Positions 19,689 through 28,057 of a stretch of DNA of 64,000 nt are shown one piece after another. The translations under genes were made by a program, and so were the position numbers. Location of the stretch: positions 329,422-393,421 of the forward strand of contig NZ_JANHNZ010000002.1 of the NCBI RefSeq assembly GCF_024543085.1, in the 5' to 3' direction. Position 1 is the stretch's first letter. Every line of letters begins with the position of its first letter. The stretch comes from Granulicatella seriolae (lineage in GTDB: Bacteria > Bacillota > Bacilli > Lactobacillales > Aerococcaceae). A model generated the notes under the pieces. That model saw nothing but the letters and a program-made list of their open reading frames with translations, made no database searches and was not told the origin of the DNA.

Positions 19689-19904
19689 ATGACTAGAAAC
19701 AGATTCTTTTTACATACCTTTACACAATTTGCTATGGGGTTCTTTTTCACCTACCTAGCAACCCTATCTGTGGCAAGTTCAGGTTGGAATATCATCAGCT
19801 TTTTCTGCTGCTTTTTCGCCACCAACACCATCGTAACAGCCCTCAAAATGGTGCTAACCTACCGCGTCTTGCGCCGAATTCAGAAAGAGGCTGAGAAAGA
19901 GTAG
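19689..19904 (+). CDS. Small membrane protein, YdiK/DUF4305-like
   Basis: A 71-residue protein with two membrane segments (about 10-28 and 34-55) and a basic tail (RVLRRIQKEAEKE). The pattern FAMGFFFTYLATLSVASSGWN resembles B. subtilis YdiK (DUF4305), which also lies divergently beside groESL. The ATG at 19689 is chosen for its AGAGAGGA ribosome site. An in-frame ATG at 19614 would add 25 residues without a site. The function is unknown. Confidence 0.72.
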   Translation: MTRNRFFLHTFTQFAMGFFFTYLATLSVASSGWNIISFFCCFFATNTIVTALKMVLTYRVLRRIQKEAEKE

Positions 19905-19956
19905 TTTTTTGTTGCAAATAATATTATAAAAGATTATAGAAAATGTTGAACATGCT

Positions 19957-20003
19957 AAAAACTCCCGAAAGTCTTGTAATTATACAAACTTTTGGGAGTT
20001 TTT
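19957..20003. terminator. Bidirectional terminator between ydiK and the isomerase gene
   Basis: AAAAACTCCCGAAAGT (19957-19972) pairs with ACTTTTGGGAGTTTTT (19988-20003) across a 15-base loop, with T tracts in both directions between two convergent genes. Confidence 0.92.
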
Positions 20004-20011
20004 TCTGAGTC

Positions 20012-20803
20012 TTAAGGCTCGAAATCTTGCCAAAGAGTTGGGTTAGCTTGTGGATTAGTGACAAAAGTAAAAAGTTCTCGATCCCCTTCGTACTGGGTAT
20101 AAATTGGAACACCACTTTTAAGTCCGAACTCTGGATATTCTCTAGCCTTCTGTAAACAAATATTAGGTGCTTTATAAGACTCATTTTTAGTCCATGATAT
20201 CTTATCTTCTACATCCAAGATTGGGAAATATGCTAATCCCCCATGAGACCGCACTTCTTCATAATCAAAACCATAATCTCGAATACACCAAGCACCAAAC
20301 GACATGTTTTGGTTTGGATTGGCATTGACTGTATAATGAGCCCAAAAAGGTGGAACGATAACAAGATCCCCAACACCAGCGTAGACAGCAAAGCACTTGC
20401 CCGGATTATCCTTGGCACTTTCCTGCATATAAATAATCGCTTCTCCTGACCAAATCTCATAAACTTCTGGTGTAGATGAGCCACAAGAAGCTGAAACCGA
20501 GTGAATATGCCCTTGGCTACGAACTGGCTCCTGGCCAAATCTACCTTTTGAATAAATAACTGCTCCATATAACAAGGAACGATTTATCAAATCTTTTAAA
20601 TCCCTTTTTTTGCCAACATCCATTGCAATTGCATAAGGAATTTCAGGACCGTTGCTATTAGCATTTCTTAAACTTTTTCGAATGTCATCCATACGCCTTC
20701 GTTCAACCTCGAGACCAAAAGTCTCTTCCCCATATTCAAACATCATCTTCTCTTCATCAACTCTTATATCAAACCCTGGATAAAAATTCAACTTTATCAC
20801 CAC
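20012..20803 (-). CDS. Cupin-type glucose-6-phosphate isomerase family protein
   Basis: Belongs to the cupin (archaeal-type) phosphoglucose isomerase family, which interconverts glucose-6-phosphate and fructose-6-phosphate with a bound metal. The 263-residue protein has SQGHIHSV near residue 97, PEVYEIWSGEAIIYMQES, and VPPFWAHYTVN near 150, supplying the His-His-Glu-His metal set. It follows the mannose-6-phosphate isomerase gene by seven bases. The start is uncertain: GTG at 20803, or a nearby TTG preceded by GGTGGTG. Its substrate may be another aldose phosphate, as a second family member lies at 23554. Confidence 0.82.
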   Translation of the reverse strand: MVIKLNFYPGFDIRVDEEKMMFEYGEETFGLEVERRRMDDIRKSLRNANSNGPEIPYAIAMDVGKKRDLKDLINRSLLYGAVIYSKGRFGQEPVRSQGHIHSVSASCGSSTPEVYEIWSGEAIIYMQESAKDNPGKCFAVYAGVGDLVIVPPFWAHYTVNANPNQNMSFGAWCIRDYGFDYEEVRSHGGLAYFPILDVEDKISWTKNESYKAPNICLQKAREYPEFGLKSGVPIYTQYEGDRELFTFVTNPQANPTLWQDFEP

Positions 20804-20810
20804 CTAATAC

Positions 20811-22559
20811 TCATAAGTTACGAACAAACGCTTGAAGGAGTGCAACTTTCTTTTCTCCAGTATTTCTAACCTTATACTGTTTAACACTCTCGGGTACAAT
20901 AAATGTCTCACCATAATTAATTGACAAAGGATCAAATTGTCCATCTACACTTTCAACAACAATTGAAGTACCTTCAACAAGATTCAACATATTGACACTT
21001 TCATGTGTTTCTAGAATGGCCACTTCGTCAAACCAATGGCGATGAGTTTTGATAAATTGTAAATCACTCAGTCCCGTTTTTTCGGTTCGAACCCCTTCTT
21101 GATTTGATAAATCTTCAAAGATATCATTAGCTTCTGAAACTAAATTTTCCAAAACGTAATCAGTATCTCGCTCAACCAAAATATTAGCTTCTCCATGATC
21201 AATATGAACTGGTCTAGGAACGCCATCTAGCCCTACCCTGCCCCAATCCCAAAGTTTGAAGGTGAAATTATTGGGAGTTGCGCTTATTTCTAAGACTACC
21301 GTTTCAGGTCCACCACAGTGAATTGTGCCTGCCGGAATGGAATAATGGTCATGTTTTTTGACCGGAAAGATATTGATATATTTTTCATCAGGAAACCGTA
21401 TCTCTCCTGAGCTTGCTTTTCTTAAATCAGAAATTAACTCCTCTTTATTAGTTCCATTTTTAACTCCCAGATAGATTGTCGAAGCATCTGTTGCCTCAAG
21501 AATGTAGTAACTCTCATCTTGAGTATAATGAATACCAAAAGTATCCTGGGCATACTCAACAAGGGGATGAACTTGTAAACTTAAATTTCCTCCTTGCATT
21601 GTATCTAGATAGTCAAATCGAATTGGAAAATTTGTACCAAAACGCCAACGAACTTTAGGTCCAAGCAGTTCATCCGGATTAGTAAAAACAGGATTATGTC
21701 CTGGCACCTCAATTTTGGTACCATTAAAATTAAGGATGATACTATTTTCTTCAGGCACTCCATCAAAAGCCCAACCGTAATTTTTGACATTAGGGTCTAG
21801 ATTAAACATCTCTTTCATCCATTGGCCACCCCAAACACTGGCATCAAAAAATGGTACCAACCGGAACGGTCTTCTAGCAACTTGTTTTAAAGCTTCTAAA
21901 TAGGATTTACCATCAATCATAGTTGGTAAACCTTTGTTAGTGGTATCTAAAAGGTAATCTATTTTATTAAAAAGTTTTTTCTTCTCACGATCGGCCATAG
22001 CCCATTCAAAAAAGTATCCTCGTTTGTATTTTCTTAAAGGATCCTCATCAAGATTATCTGTTTTCCAATTATTTAAATGCTCATTTCTATAACGACACTG
22101 TATCTCCCAACGTGGCAAATCAGCATAAACTAGAATATCTGGTTGGCAGATTAAGCGTGTCCCCATGCCATATACAACAACTAATCCCTTACTGGATGCA
22201 ATTTCTTCTTTAGCTTTTACAATCAAATCAAGGGGATAAAATTGATCAATTGTATATTGGGATAAGACCCCAAAAACTCTGTCATTTGTAATCGTGTCTT
22301 TAATTCTCTCTTGAACTTGTTCAACGGATTGAGCATACTCATCTGCATCTATCACTTTACAAGGAGCAAGTAATGGGAATAATTTTTCCTTTAGCTCTAG
22401 ATAGTTGACTCCTGGATACCCTTCAATAGCTAGAACAATATTTTTTTTGCTCTTTTCTTGAACTGATTTTAATAGCTGGTCAGCAATTGCTGTAAAACCA
22501 TTAAATCCATCAAGTACATTCTTTATCTTGATTTCTGGTTTTAAATCATATTTCGTCAT
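20811..22559 (-). CDS. Class I mannose-6-phosphate isomerase with N-terminal kinase-like domain
   Basis: The C-terminal part (about residues 225-582) is a zinc-dependent mannose-6-phosphate isomerase: LSLQVHPLVEYA near 325 and IPAGTIHCGGPETVVLEIS near 410 carry the metal ligands. The N-terminal 215 residues resemble a uridine-kinase-like NTPase (NIVLAIEGYPGVNYLELK, later RWEIQCRYRNEH), but the P-loop lacks the GK[ST] end, so catalysis is doubtful. At 582 residues it is nearly twice the usual ManA length. The promoter region shares two operators with the divergent gntR gene. Confidence 0.85.
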   Translation of the reverse strand: MTKYDLKPEIKIKNVLDGFNGFTAIADQLLKSVQEKSKKNIVLAIEGYPGVNYLELKEKLFPLLAPCKVIDADEYAQSVEQVQERIKDTITNDRVFGVLSQYTIDQFYPLDLIVKAKEEIASSKGLVVVYGMGTRLICQPDILVYADLPRWEIQCRYRNEHLNNWKTDNLDEDPLRKYKRGYFFEWAMADREKKKLFNKIDYLLDTTNKGLPTMIDGKSYLEALKQVARRPFRLVPFFDASVWGGQWMKEMFNLDPNVKNYGWAFDGVPEENSIILNFNGTKIEVPGHNPVFTNPDELLGPKVRWRFGTNFPIRFDYLDTMQGGNLSLQVHPLVEYAQDTFGIHYTQDESYYILEATDASTIYLGVKNGTNKEELISDLRKASSGEIRFPDEKYINIFPVKKHDHYSIPAGTIHCGGPETVVLEISATPNNFTFKLWDWGRVGLDGVPRPVHIDHGEANILVERDTDYVLENLVSEANDIFEDLSNQEGVRTEKTGLSDLQFIKTHRHWFDEVAILETHESVNMLNLVEGTSIVVESVDGQFDPLSINYGETFIVPESVKQYKVRNTGEKKVALLQAFVRNL

Positions 22560-22580
22560 TGCACAACACCCCTATAGATA

Positions 22581-22596
22581 TATTGTTATTACAATA
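22581..22596. promoter_or_regulatory. GntR operator, site A
   Basis: TATTGT-TATT-ACAATA, a perfect 6-bp inverted repeat with a 4-base gap, 21 bases upstream of the isomerase-fusion start. Same motif as sites at 22655 and 27041. Confidence 0.78.
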
Positions 22597-22654
22597 AATG
22601 ATTTACTATATTTATTTTTTAATTTGATTGTACCACTCCCCTTTATATGCTATT

Positions 22655-22672
22655 CTATTGTCATAACAATAG
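22655..22672. promoter_or_regulatory. GntR operator, site B (autoregulation)
   Basis: CTATTGT-CATA-ACAATAG, a perfect 7-bp inverted repeat with a 4-base gap, 26 bases before the gntR start codon. Its position suggests the regulator represses itself and, through site A, the divergent isomerase genes. Confidence 0.8.
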
Positions 22673-22698
22673 AGATGAGTATTAAAGGAGTTGTTTTC

Positions 22699-23427
22699 TT
22701 GAGTAACGCTGTTAATTATGATTCTAGTATCCCTTTATACGTACAAATAGCTGGGGAACTTCGTATGAATATTATTTCCGAAAAATGGAAACCTGGCACC
22801 AAAATTCCACCCGAATTAGATCTCTGCGATAAATATCACGTTAGTAGAATCACCATTAGAAAAAGCATTGAGGAACTAGTAAAAGAAAACCTTGTCTATA
22901 GAAAGAGGGCTAAAGGTACTTTTGTTTGTGAGTGGGAAGAAAAAGTAGATGAACACTACACTTTTGTTAAAAGTTTTACAACAGAGATGAAGGAATTAGG
23001 TAAAGAGGCTACTACATTGTGGGCTCAAATAGAAATTGTCAAGGCAAACAAGAAAATCTCTCGTTATCTAAATATAAATATTAGGGACACCATCATGAAA
23101 TTAACGAGAATCCGGGGAGCTGATGGACAAGCATTTGTTTATGTTGAGTCCTTTTTCACCTATGATGAGCGATATCCTACAAATAACGAATCCTACTATG
23201 GCTCACTTTATAGCTTACTATCAGAATATGGCGTATCTTTCAATCATGAAACCGAATATGTTGAAGCCATGCTACCTACCAAAGCCATTCAAGACGCTCT
23301 GGACATTGGGCTCTATGAGCCAATATTAAAACGAGTCCGAATGGTTAAACATGTCGAAGGCACTTACCGTGAATATAGTGAAAATTTTTATATCGGTAAA
23401 TATTATCGCTACTATTTGGATATGTAG
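22699..23427 (+). CDS. GntR/HutC-family transcriptional regulator
   Basis: Probable sugar-phosphate-responsive repressor of the flanking PTS and isomerase genes. The 242-residue protein has a winged helix-turn-helix (about 10-75: IPLYVQIAGELRMNIISEKWKPGTKIPPE, then HVSRITIRKSIEELV) and a UTRA effector domain (about 90-235). The TTG at 22699 is chosen because AAAGGAG precedes it at good spacing and the DNA-binding domain begins just after. A longer in-frame reading from 22528 runs through the operators and is unlikely. Confidence 0.9.
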   Translation: MSNAVNYDSSIPLYVQIAGELRMNIISEKWKPGTKIPPELDLCDKYHVSRITIRKSIEELVKENLVYRKRAKGTFVCEWEEKVDEHYTFVKSFTTEMKELGKEATTLWAQIEIVKANKKISRYLNINIRDTIMKLTRIRGADGQAFVYVESFFTYDERYPTNNESYYGSLYSLLSEYGVSFNHETEYVEAMLPTKAIQDALDIGLYEPILKRVRMVKHVEGTYREYSENFYIGKYYRYYLDM

Positions 23428-23480
23428 CTAGTATAAGATTTCAGTTGACATAACAGTATCAATTTCCATATCCTAATTTA

Positions 23481-23520
23481 ATAAATAGGCTAATCTACAA
23501 GAAAAGATTAGCCTATTTAT
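23481..23520. terminator. Terminator between convergent gntR and cupin genes
   Basis: The 15-bp arms ATAAATAGGCTAATC (23481-23495) and GATTAGCCTATTTAT (23506-23520) are perfectly complementary, with a 10-base loop. The T tract is short on both sides. Confidence 0.75.
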
Positions 23521-23553
23521 ATTTGACTACTTTAACTAAAAACTGGCTATAAT

Positions 23554-24114
23554 TCATTTGAATTTTTCCAAGTCCAAGACCTTAAATTGGTTTACTTCCT
23601 CGACAACTGAGACCTTAAAGAGGCCTTTCTTATTGTAATTATGGCCTGACTCTGTCAACCAGCAAGCACCAACAGATAGTCTTTCCTGTCCAGTATTAAC
23701 TAATCTATGAGCTACTTTTCCAGGAATATAATGCAAACTATTAGGTCGAACCTCTTCTACATAAGTTTTTCCATCAGGAAATGTCAAGATTAAAAGGCCC
23801 TCCCCCTCTAGTCCCCAGTAATATTCACCAGTATCTTCCACAAGATGAATATGTCCTCGAGTCATGAAATATTCGTTTCCAACCTTTCCCGGATGGATAT
23901 GAGATATACCAAAGAAGAGCCCCCCTTTTTCACCTTCTTTTAATCCATTATCATGCATCTCAACTTCATAAACTACTTGATCTGGATCCATCTGTTCTAA
24001 AGCGACTTGATCTTGAAAGATATTTTGAAGACTGAACAATTTCGTTTCTTTTTTTATAACATTTTTACCTTCTAAAGTTGCTACGTTGCCGTTATAACAT
24101 ATTTTATTTTCCAA
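23554..24114 (-). CDS. Second cupin-type glucose-6-phosphate isomerase family protein
   Basis: A 186-residue cupin closer to the short archaeal phosphoglucose isomerases than its neighbour at 20012. HIHPGKVGNEYFMTRGHIHL (about residues 72-91), then YYWGLEGEGLLIL and YIPGKVAHRLVNTG provide the metal ligands. The start is TTG at 24114, with AAAGGAG ten bases upstream. It is the last gene of the second PTS operon, 48 bases after the EIID gene, so it likely isomerises the phosphorylated product of that transporter. Confidence 0.85.
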   Translation of the reverse strand: MENKICYNGNVATLEGKNVIKKETKLFSLQNIFQDQVALEQMDPDQVVYEVEMHDNGLKEGEKGGLFFGISHIHPGKVGNEYFMTRGHIHLVEDTGEYYWGLEGEGLLILTFPDGKTYVEEVRPNSLHYIPGKVAHRLVNTGQERLSVGACWLTESGHNYNKKGLFKVSVVEEVNQFKVLDLEKFK

Positions 24115-24162
24115 TAGTTTTAGGCTCCTTTCTAACCATTACTGACTCCTGAAAAAGTCACC

Positions 24163-25005
24163 CTAAAAAAACATTTGAATTAAATAAGTTAACCCAACAC
24201 CTGTAAAAGCTAAAATAAAGTAAGTTGCAATCATTTTTAATGGAGTTACGCCTTTTTTAGCCATGAAATACCAACTAGTAATCACTAATACCACTGGCAA
24301 CAGCTTAGGGAAAATACCATCGAGGATTAGTTGTACATCAACAACTGCATTTCCAAAATCTAAAACTATTGGTAAATTTAAATTCACATAGGAAGCCGCT
24401 ACTCCACCGATGACAATAACTCCAAGCACAGAGATTGCCTGAGTCATTTGTGCAGCCTTCTTTCCAACGAAAAGATCTACCGATTCAGCACCCAATTCAT
24501 ATCCCTTGAAGAAGAGATATCTTGTTCCTAATACTATAATTAGATTGTAGGTAATGATATAGAAGATGGGACCTAGAATTCCACCATCAGCTGATAAACC
24601 CATACCGATGGATAATAGAATAGGAATTAACATCCCCGGAATCATTGAATCCCCAATACCTGCAATAGGACCCATTAAACCGATTTTTAAACTATTTATG
24701 AAACTATCATCAATTTCAGAATTGCCTAAAGCTCTTTGTTCTTCAAGCCCACAAACCACACCGTTAATCAAAGCTCCTAATTGAGGTTCAGTATTATAAA
24801 AGAGAGCGTGTCGTTGCAACATTTTTTTGCGTTCTTCAGGATTATCTTTGTACAGTCTATCAGCAACTGGCTGCATAGAATAAGCGAAGCCCAGCGCTTC
24901 CAAATACTCATAACTCATCGCCACTAAATTGTGCATCATCCATCTAAAATAAGATTGATTTAACGTCTTTTTATCAAGTAATTGATAGGTTTTTTTCGTC
25001 TCCAT
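24163..25005 (-). CDS. Second mannose-family PTS, EIID component
   Basis: A 280-residue EIID with QSYFRWMMHNLVAMSYEYLEALGFAYSM, RHALFYNTEPQLGALING and SLKIGLMGPIAGIGDSMIPG, then membrane segments. It overlaps the EIIC stop by one base (TAATG), and GGAGGAAG precedes the start. It is clearly divergent from the EIID at 9899, so it is not a recent duplicate. Substrate specificity cannot be read from the sequence. Confidence 0.93.
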   Translation of the reverse strand: METKKTYQLLDKKTLNQSYFRWMMHNLVAMSYEYLEALGFAYSMQPVADRLYKDNPEERKKMLQRHALFYNTEPQLGALINGVVCGLEEQRALGNSEIDDSFINSLKIGLMGPIAGIGDSMIPGMLIPILLSIGMGLSADGGILGPIFYIITYNLIIVLGTRYLFFKGYELGAESVDLFVGKKAAQMTQAISVLGVIVIGGVAASYVNLNLPIVLDFGNAVVDVQLILDGIFPKLLPVVLVITSWYFMAKKGVTPLKMIATYFILAFTGVGLTYLIQMFF

Positions 25006-25820
25006 TAGAATTCTTCCTCCTCAATCTCGTCATTTCCTCCTGCACTAACAACTGTTGGTCCTTGTTTTGAGATGATTAGATAATAAATATAGGCAATAAC
25101 TGCTGCAACAATCGCTAACGCAATCATATTGAGTTTTACGAATACAACGCACACGAAACCAAATAGGAAAAATAAAATCATAATATTTTCCTTAACAACT
25201 GCAGTCAATAGCATAACGACCCCAATTGCTGGAAGTGCGCCACCTAACACAGACATCGTATCAACGATGAATTGAGGCATACTTTCTAGTAATTGTTTAG
25301 CAAAATTTGAACCAAAATAGATAACTAAGAATGAAGGGATAAATCGCAAGGCAAAGTTTAGTAACTGCGGCCCTACAATGGTATTGAAAGCGAAGCCCTT
25401 ATCATCACCTTCATTTATGGCTTTTATAGCACGATGATTCCAAAAAGAGTTTGTCACTTGATAAAAGTTAAAGACAATTGTACCGAGAACACCAATCGTT
25501 GTCGCTAAAGTAACAGCAACTTCTGTAGATACACCAGACAACATAGCAAGTGCAATAGCTGGGTAAGCTACAAAGTTAAGATCGGCAGGCATTTGACCAC
25601 CTGGGGTTACTAAAGCGATGTATACCGCTTGAATTGCAACACCAATAATAACTCCCTTTGTAACATCGCCTAGAATAATTCCAATTAAGAAACCTGATAC
25701 TAAAGGTCTAGTTAGTGTGTACCAACCTCCTGTCAATCCCAAAAGCCATGGTGTACTCAAAGCCCCCAAGTAGCAGAGCAATGATATTAGTGCTGCTTGC
25801 AATAATAATATTCCATCCAT
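25005..25820 (-). CDS. Second mannose-family PTS, EIIC component
   Basis: A 271-residue hydrophobic permease subunit with TRPLVSGFLIGIILGDVTKG and VYIALVTPGGQMPADLNFVAYPAIALA, which fits the sorbose/mannose EIIC family. The ATG at 25820 is preferred over a GTG three codons upstream because of AGGAGAG spacing. The acidic tail is NDEIEEEEF. It lies 14 bases after the EIIB gene. Confidence 0.93.
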   Translation of the reverse strand: MDGILLLQAALISLLCYLGALSTPWLLGLTGGWYTLTRPLVSGFLIGIILGDVTKGVIIGVAIQAVYIALVTPGGQMPADLNFVAYPAIALAMLSGVSTEVAVTLATTIGVLGTIVFNFYQVTNSFWNHRAIKAINEGDDKGFAFNTIVGPQLLNFALRFIPSFLVIYFGSNFAKQLLESMPQFIVDTMSVLGGALPAIGVVMLLTAVVKENIMILFFLFGFVCVVFVKLNMIALAIVAAVIAYIYYLIISKQGPTVVSAGGNDEIEEEEF

Positions 25821-25834
25821 TTTTTCCACTCTCC

Positions 25835-26332
25835 TTATTTAATTGTTTCTTTGATATCTTTCCATAAATAACCTTTAGAATCTGGAACTAATTTAAATTC
25901 GATTTCCATCCCAAGTTGATCTAAACGGTTGAAGGCATCTATTTCTCCTTTTGTAACAGCAACATTAGGTCCAATTTTTTGAGCTTCTTCTCTTGCACTC
26001 ATGGGTCCAACATTCAATTTTGGTAATTCTTTAATAAAATCTGCTCCTTGTTCAAACAAAGTGACTAGGGTCTCGGGTGTCTTTGCGATTAAAAAATAGT
26101 TGTTATTACTGTTTACAATTTCAGTCCATTTAGTTGCTGCTCTTTCAACAGTCAAAACAAATCCCTTTAGTGGTTGAGGAACAGCTGATTTAAGCACTTT
26201 AGATAGGACAGGATTCATTGCCGCAGCATCATCAACCGCAACGACACCATCACAAGGTCTCTCACTCATCCACCTTGTTACAACTTGACCGTGAATAATT
26301 CGATCGTCGATTCGAATAAAGGAAATAGCCAT
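25835..26332 (-). CDS. Second mannose-family PTS, EIIB component
   Basis: A 165-residue phosphocarrier with IRIDDRIIHGQVVTRW; His 14 is the phosphorylation site. The ATG at 26332 is chosen because AAGGAG lies nine bases upstream and directly abuts an alternative TTG at 26341. It lies 13 bases after the EIIA gene. Confidence 0.93.
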   Translation of the reverse strand: MAISFIRIDDRIIHGQVVTRWMSERPCDGVVAVDDAAAMNPVLSKVLKSAVPQPLKGFVLTVERAATKWTEIVNSNNNYFLIAKTPETLVTLFEQGADFIKELPKLNVGPMSAREEAQKIGPNVAVTKGEIDAFNRLDQLGMEIEFKLVPDSKGYLWKDIKETIK

Positions 26333-26345
26333 TTTTTTCAACTCC

Positions 26346-26771
26346 TTAAAATTCTAATTCTTCGTTTTCTTCCTCTTGTACTATTTCTTTGCTAATCCCT
26401 TCTATAGATTGTTTGCCAATTGACAATGCCATCTGATATAAAACGTCTAAATCGTCAATACTAGTTACTAACATGCCAACTTCAATCAAGATTGGTAAAT
26501 TAACTCCACATATAATGCTTACTCTATCAGGATGTGTCATTTGATACTTGTAAGATTCGTTGAAAGGACTACCACCTTTAATATCACATAAGATTAAAAC
26601 TTTTTCATTTCCATATGAGTCTAATTTCTCCATAAATTTCTGCGTAAAATTAGCAATTCCCGCATTAGTTAAACTCAATGAATCTAACTGAGGATTTTCA
26701 CCTGCAATCATTTCATAACTATTGATTAGTCCTGACGCTAATTCACCATGAGATACTACTAATATTCTCAA
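26346..26771 (-). CDS. Second mannose-family PTS, EIIA component
   Basis: A 141-residue EIIA-Man domain protein with ILVVSHGELASG (His 8) and LILCDIKGGSPFNESY. It starts with TTG preceded by GAGGTGATATT. First gene of the operon; the leader from the promoter at 27060-27088 is about 280 bases long. Unlike the mpt operon there is no sigma-54 promoter here. Confidence 0.92.
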   Translation of the reverse strand: MRILVVSHGELASGLINSYEMIAGENPQLDSLSLTNAGIANFTQKFMEKLDSYGNEKVLILCDIKGGSPFNESYKYQMTHPDRVSIICGVNLPILIEVGMLVTSIDDLDVLYQMALSIGKQSIEGISKEIVQEEENEELEF

Positions 26772-27040
26772 AATATCACCTCATTTGCCTCTCTAAATTA
26801 TATTTTCTATTAACTACTCTCCATTAACAAACAGTCTATAAAGTACATCAAGAGGTTGTCATGTCTATCCCAAATCAACATTGACTAAGTTTCGACTGAT
26901 TTTATTCTATTCTTGACTTTTTGTTCTGATTCCTCCTTTTTTAAATAGGTTCAATTTGTTCACGAAGATTCTTAACCGGATGTCAAGTTTATTATTACTA
27001 TATCCTCAATTATTTTGTTCATTCAGCACATCATTAGTTC

Positions 27041-27056
27041 CATTGTCATTACAATA
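27041..27056. promoter_or_regulatory. GntR operator, site C, at the PTS promoter
   Basis: ATTGT-CATT-ACAAT inside 27041-27056. It begins four bases after the -10 on the minus strand and covers the expected transcription start, a classic repression position. Confidence 0.75.
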
Positions 27057-27059
27057 TAT

Positions 27060-27088
27060 ATTATATTGGTAAAAACGCTTTATGTCAC
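27060..27088 (-). promoter_or_regulatory. Promoter of the second PTS operon
   Basis: Minus-strand GTGACA (27083-27088), a 17-base spacer, and TATAAT (27060-27065). The spacer holds ATAAAGCGTTTTTA, a poor match to a CcpA cre site. Confidence 0.78.
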
Positions 27089-27228
27089 TCAGTTCTATTG
27101 CATATTTCGATAATACAATAGGATTATTATATTCTTCTATTGTATACATGCTTAACTCTTTGTTATCAAATCTAGTATTTCAGATTTTAAACCTACTAAT
27201 CTTAGTATGTTAATAACACTATTCAATA

Positions 27229-27273
27229 AAAAAGTAGACAAAAGTGCTTTTCAGCTCTTTTTGTCTACTTTTA
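27229..27273. terminator. Terminator of the hydrolase operon
   Basis: AAAGTAGACAAAAG pairs with CTTTTTGTCTACTTT (one bulge) around a T-rich loop, just after the stop at 27287 on the minus strand. Confidence 0.82.
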
Positions 27274-27286
27274 TTGGCCTTTACCC

Positions 27287-28024
27287 TTATTCCTTCACCC
27301 GTCCCAACCACTCAACAATAGCACTGGAAATCTCTTCCTGTTGCATATCATTCGATATAGTAGCCTCTATATCGCCTTTTTGTTTGCCATACGAACCAAA
27401 ACCGGCGTGATTTCCACCTTCAATATCCATATAATCTGTTTGACTTGGCAGATAAGCCTTTGCTTCTTGAAACTTTTCTTGATTCAGTACCCCATCTTTA
27501 GAAGCAGTTATTGAGAGGACTGGAATACCAGAACTCGTCAAACTACCCTTTTCATCGGGATAGCTAGCTAAAAATATCATTCCTCTTACTCGGTCAAGGT
27601 GATAGGCTGCAAAACGACTTGCCATAACACCGCCTAGTGAATGGCCCGACATCACGAACGATTTATCAGGGTTAGCCTCAATAATTTTTTCTGCTGCATT
27701 GGGAGACAATACCGCTAAATTCAAGGGCATCTTAACTACATAGACATCATAGCCTTTGGAAGCGACTTGTGACGCCCATTTGCTATAGCTTTCTGGTGCT
27801 ACCAAGGCTCCAGGATAAAAAATAATGCTCAATGGATTGCCTTGTCCGTTGCTATAAAGATCATATTCTTTAGAATCAACAGCCTGCTCACTTAGTATTT
27901 GAGCAGATTCTGTCGCTGGATAGGTGCTTTGTTTCAGGTAAATGGTTCCTCCAATACCTATCACAGCTACCAAGGTTAGAATAATCCCTAGTACTTTTTT
28001 CCATAAAGGAATCTTCTTCATCAA
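27287..28024 (-). CDS. Membrane-anchored alpha/beta hydrolase
   Basis: A 245-residue protein with an N-terminal membrane anchor (about 9-31) and an extracellular alpha/beta-hydrolase fold. The nucleophile Ser is in GHSLGG near residue 128, and a His in GGNHAGFG near 209 completes a likely catalytic set with an Asp in ITASKDG. An esterase or lipase-like role is plausible but the substrate is unknown. It ends a four-gene operon that also holds a fatty-acid-kinase-like fusion and a DUF1295 protein, pointing to lipid chemistry. Confidence 0.82.
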   Translation of the reverse strand: MMKKIPLWKKVLGIILTLVAVIGIGGTIYLKQSTYPATESAQILSEQAVDSKEYDLYSNGQGNPLSIIFYPGALVAPESYSKWASQVASKGYDVYVVKMPLNLAVLSPNAAEKIIEANPDKSFVMSGHSLGGVMASRFAAYHLDRVRGMIFLASYPDEKGSLTSSGIPVLSITASKDGVLNQEKFQEAKAYLPSQTDYMDIEGGNHAGFGSYGKQKGDIEATISNDMQQEEISSAIVEWLGRVKE

Positions 28025-28057
28025 TCGTTTTCCTCTCCTACAAATTTTACAACCTTT

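Larger units (their letters stand above)
26772..27228. other. Leader and control region of the second PTS operon
   Basis: No gene. It contains the promoter (27060-27088), operator C (27041-27056), further partial copies of CTATTG/CAATAG (27095-27121, 27135-27146), and a long AU-rich leader. The leader has a ribosome-site-like AAAGGAGG (26930s, minus strand) that no start codon follows. A second -10 (TATAAT, minus strand near 26800) is possible. Confidence 0.6.

Noticed and set aside
22528..22698. 57-residue N-terminal extension of the GntR regulator
   Set aside because: It would be hydrophobic and overlaps both operators and the divergent gene's start; the TTG at 22699 has a good ribosome site.
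27066..27082. CcpA cre site in the second PTS promoter
   Set aside because: ATAAAGCGTTTTTA has at least three mismatches to the cre consensus, so it is not called.
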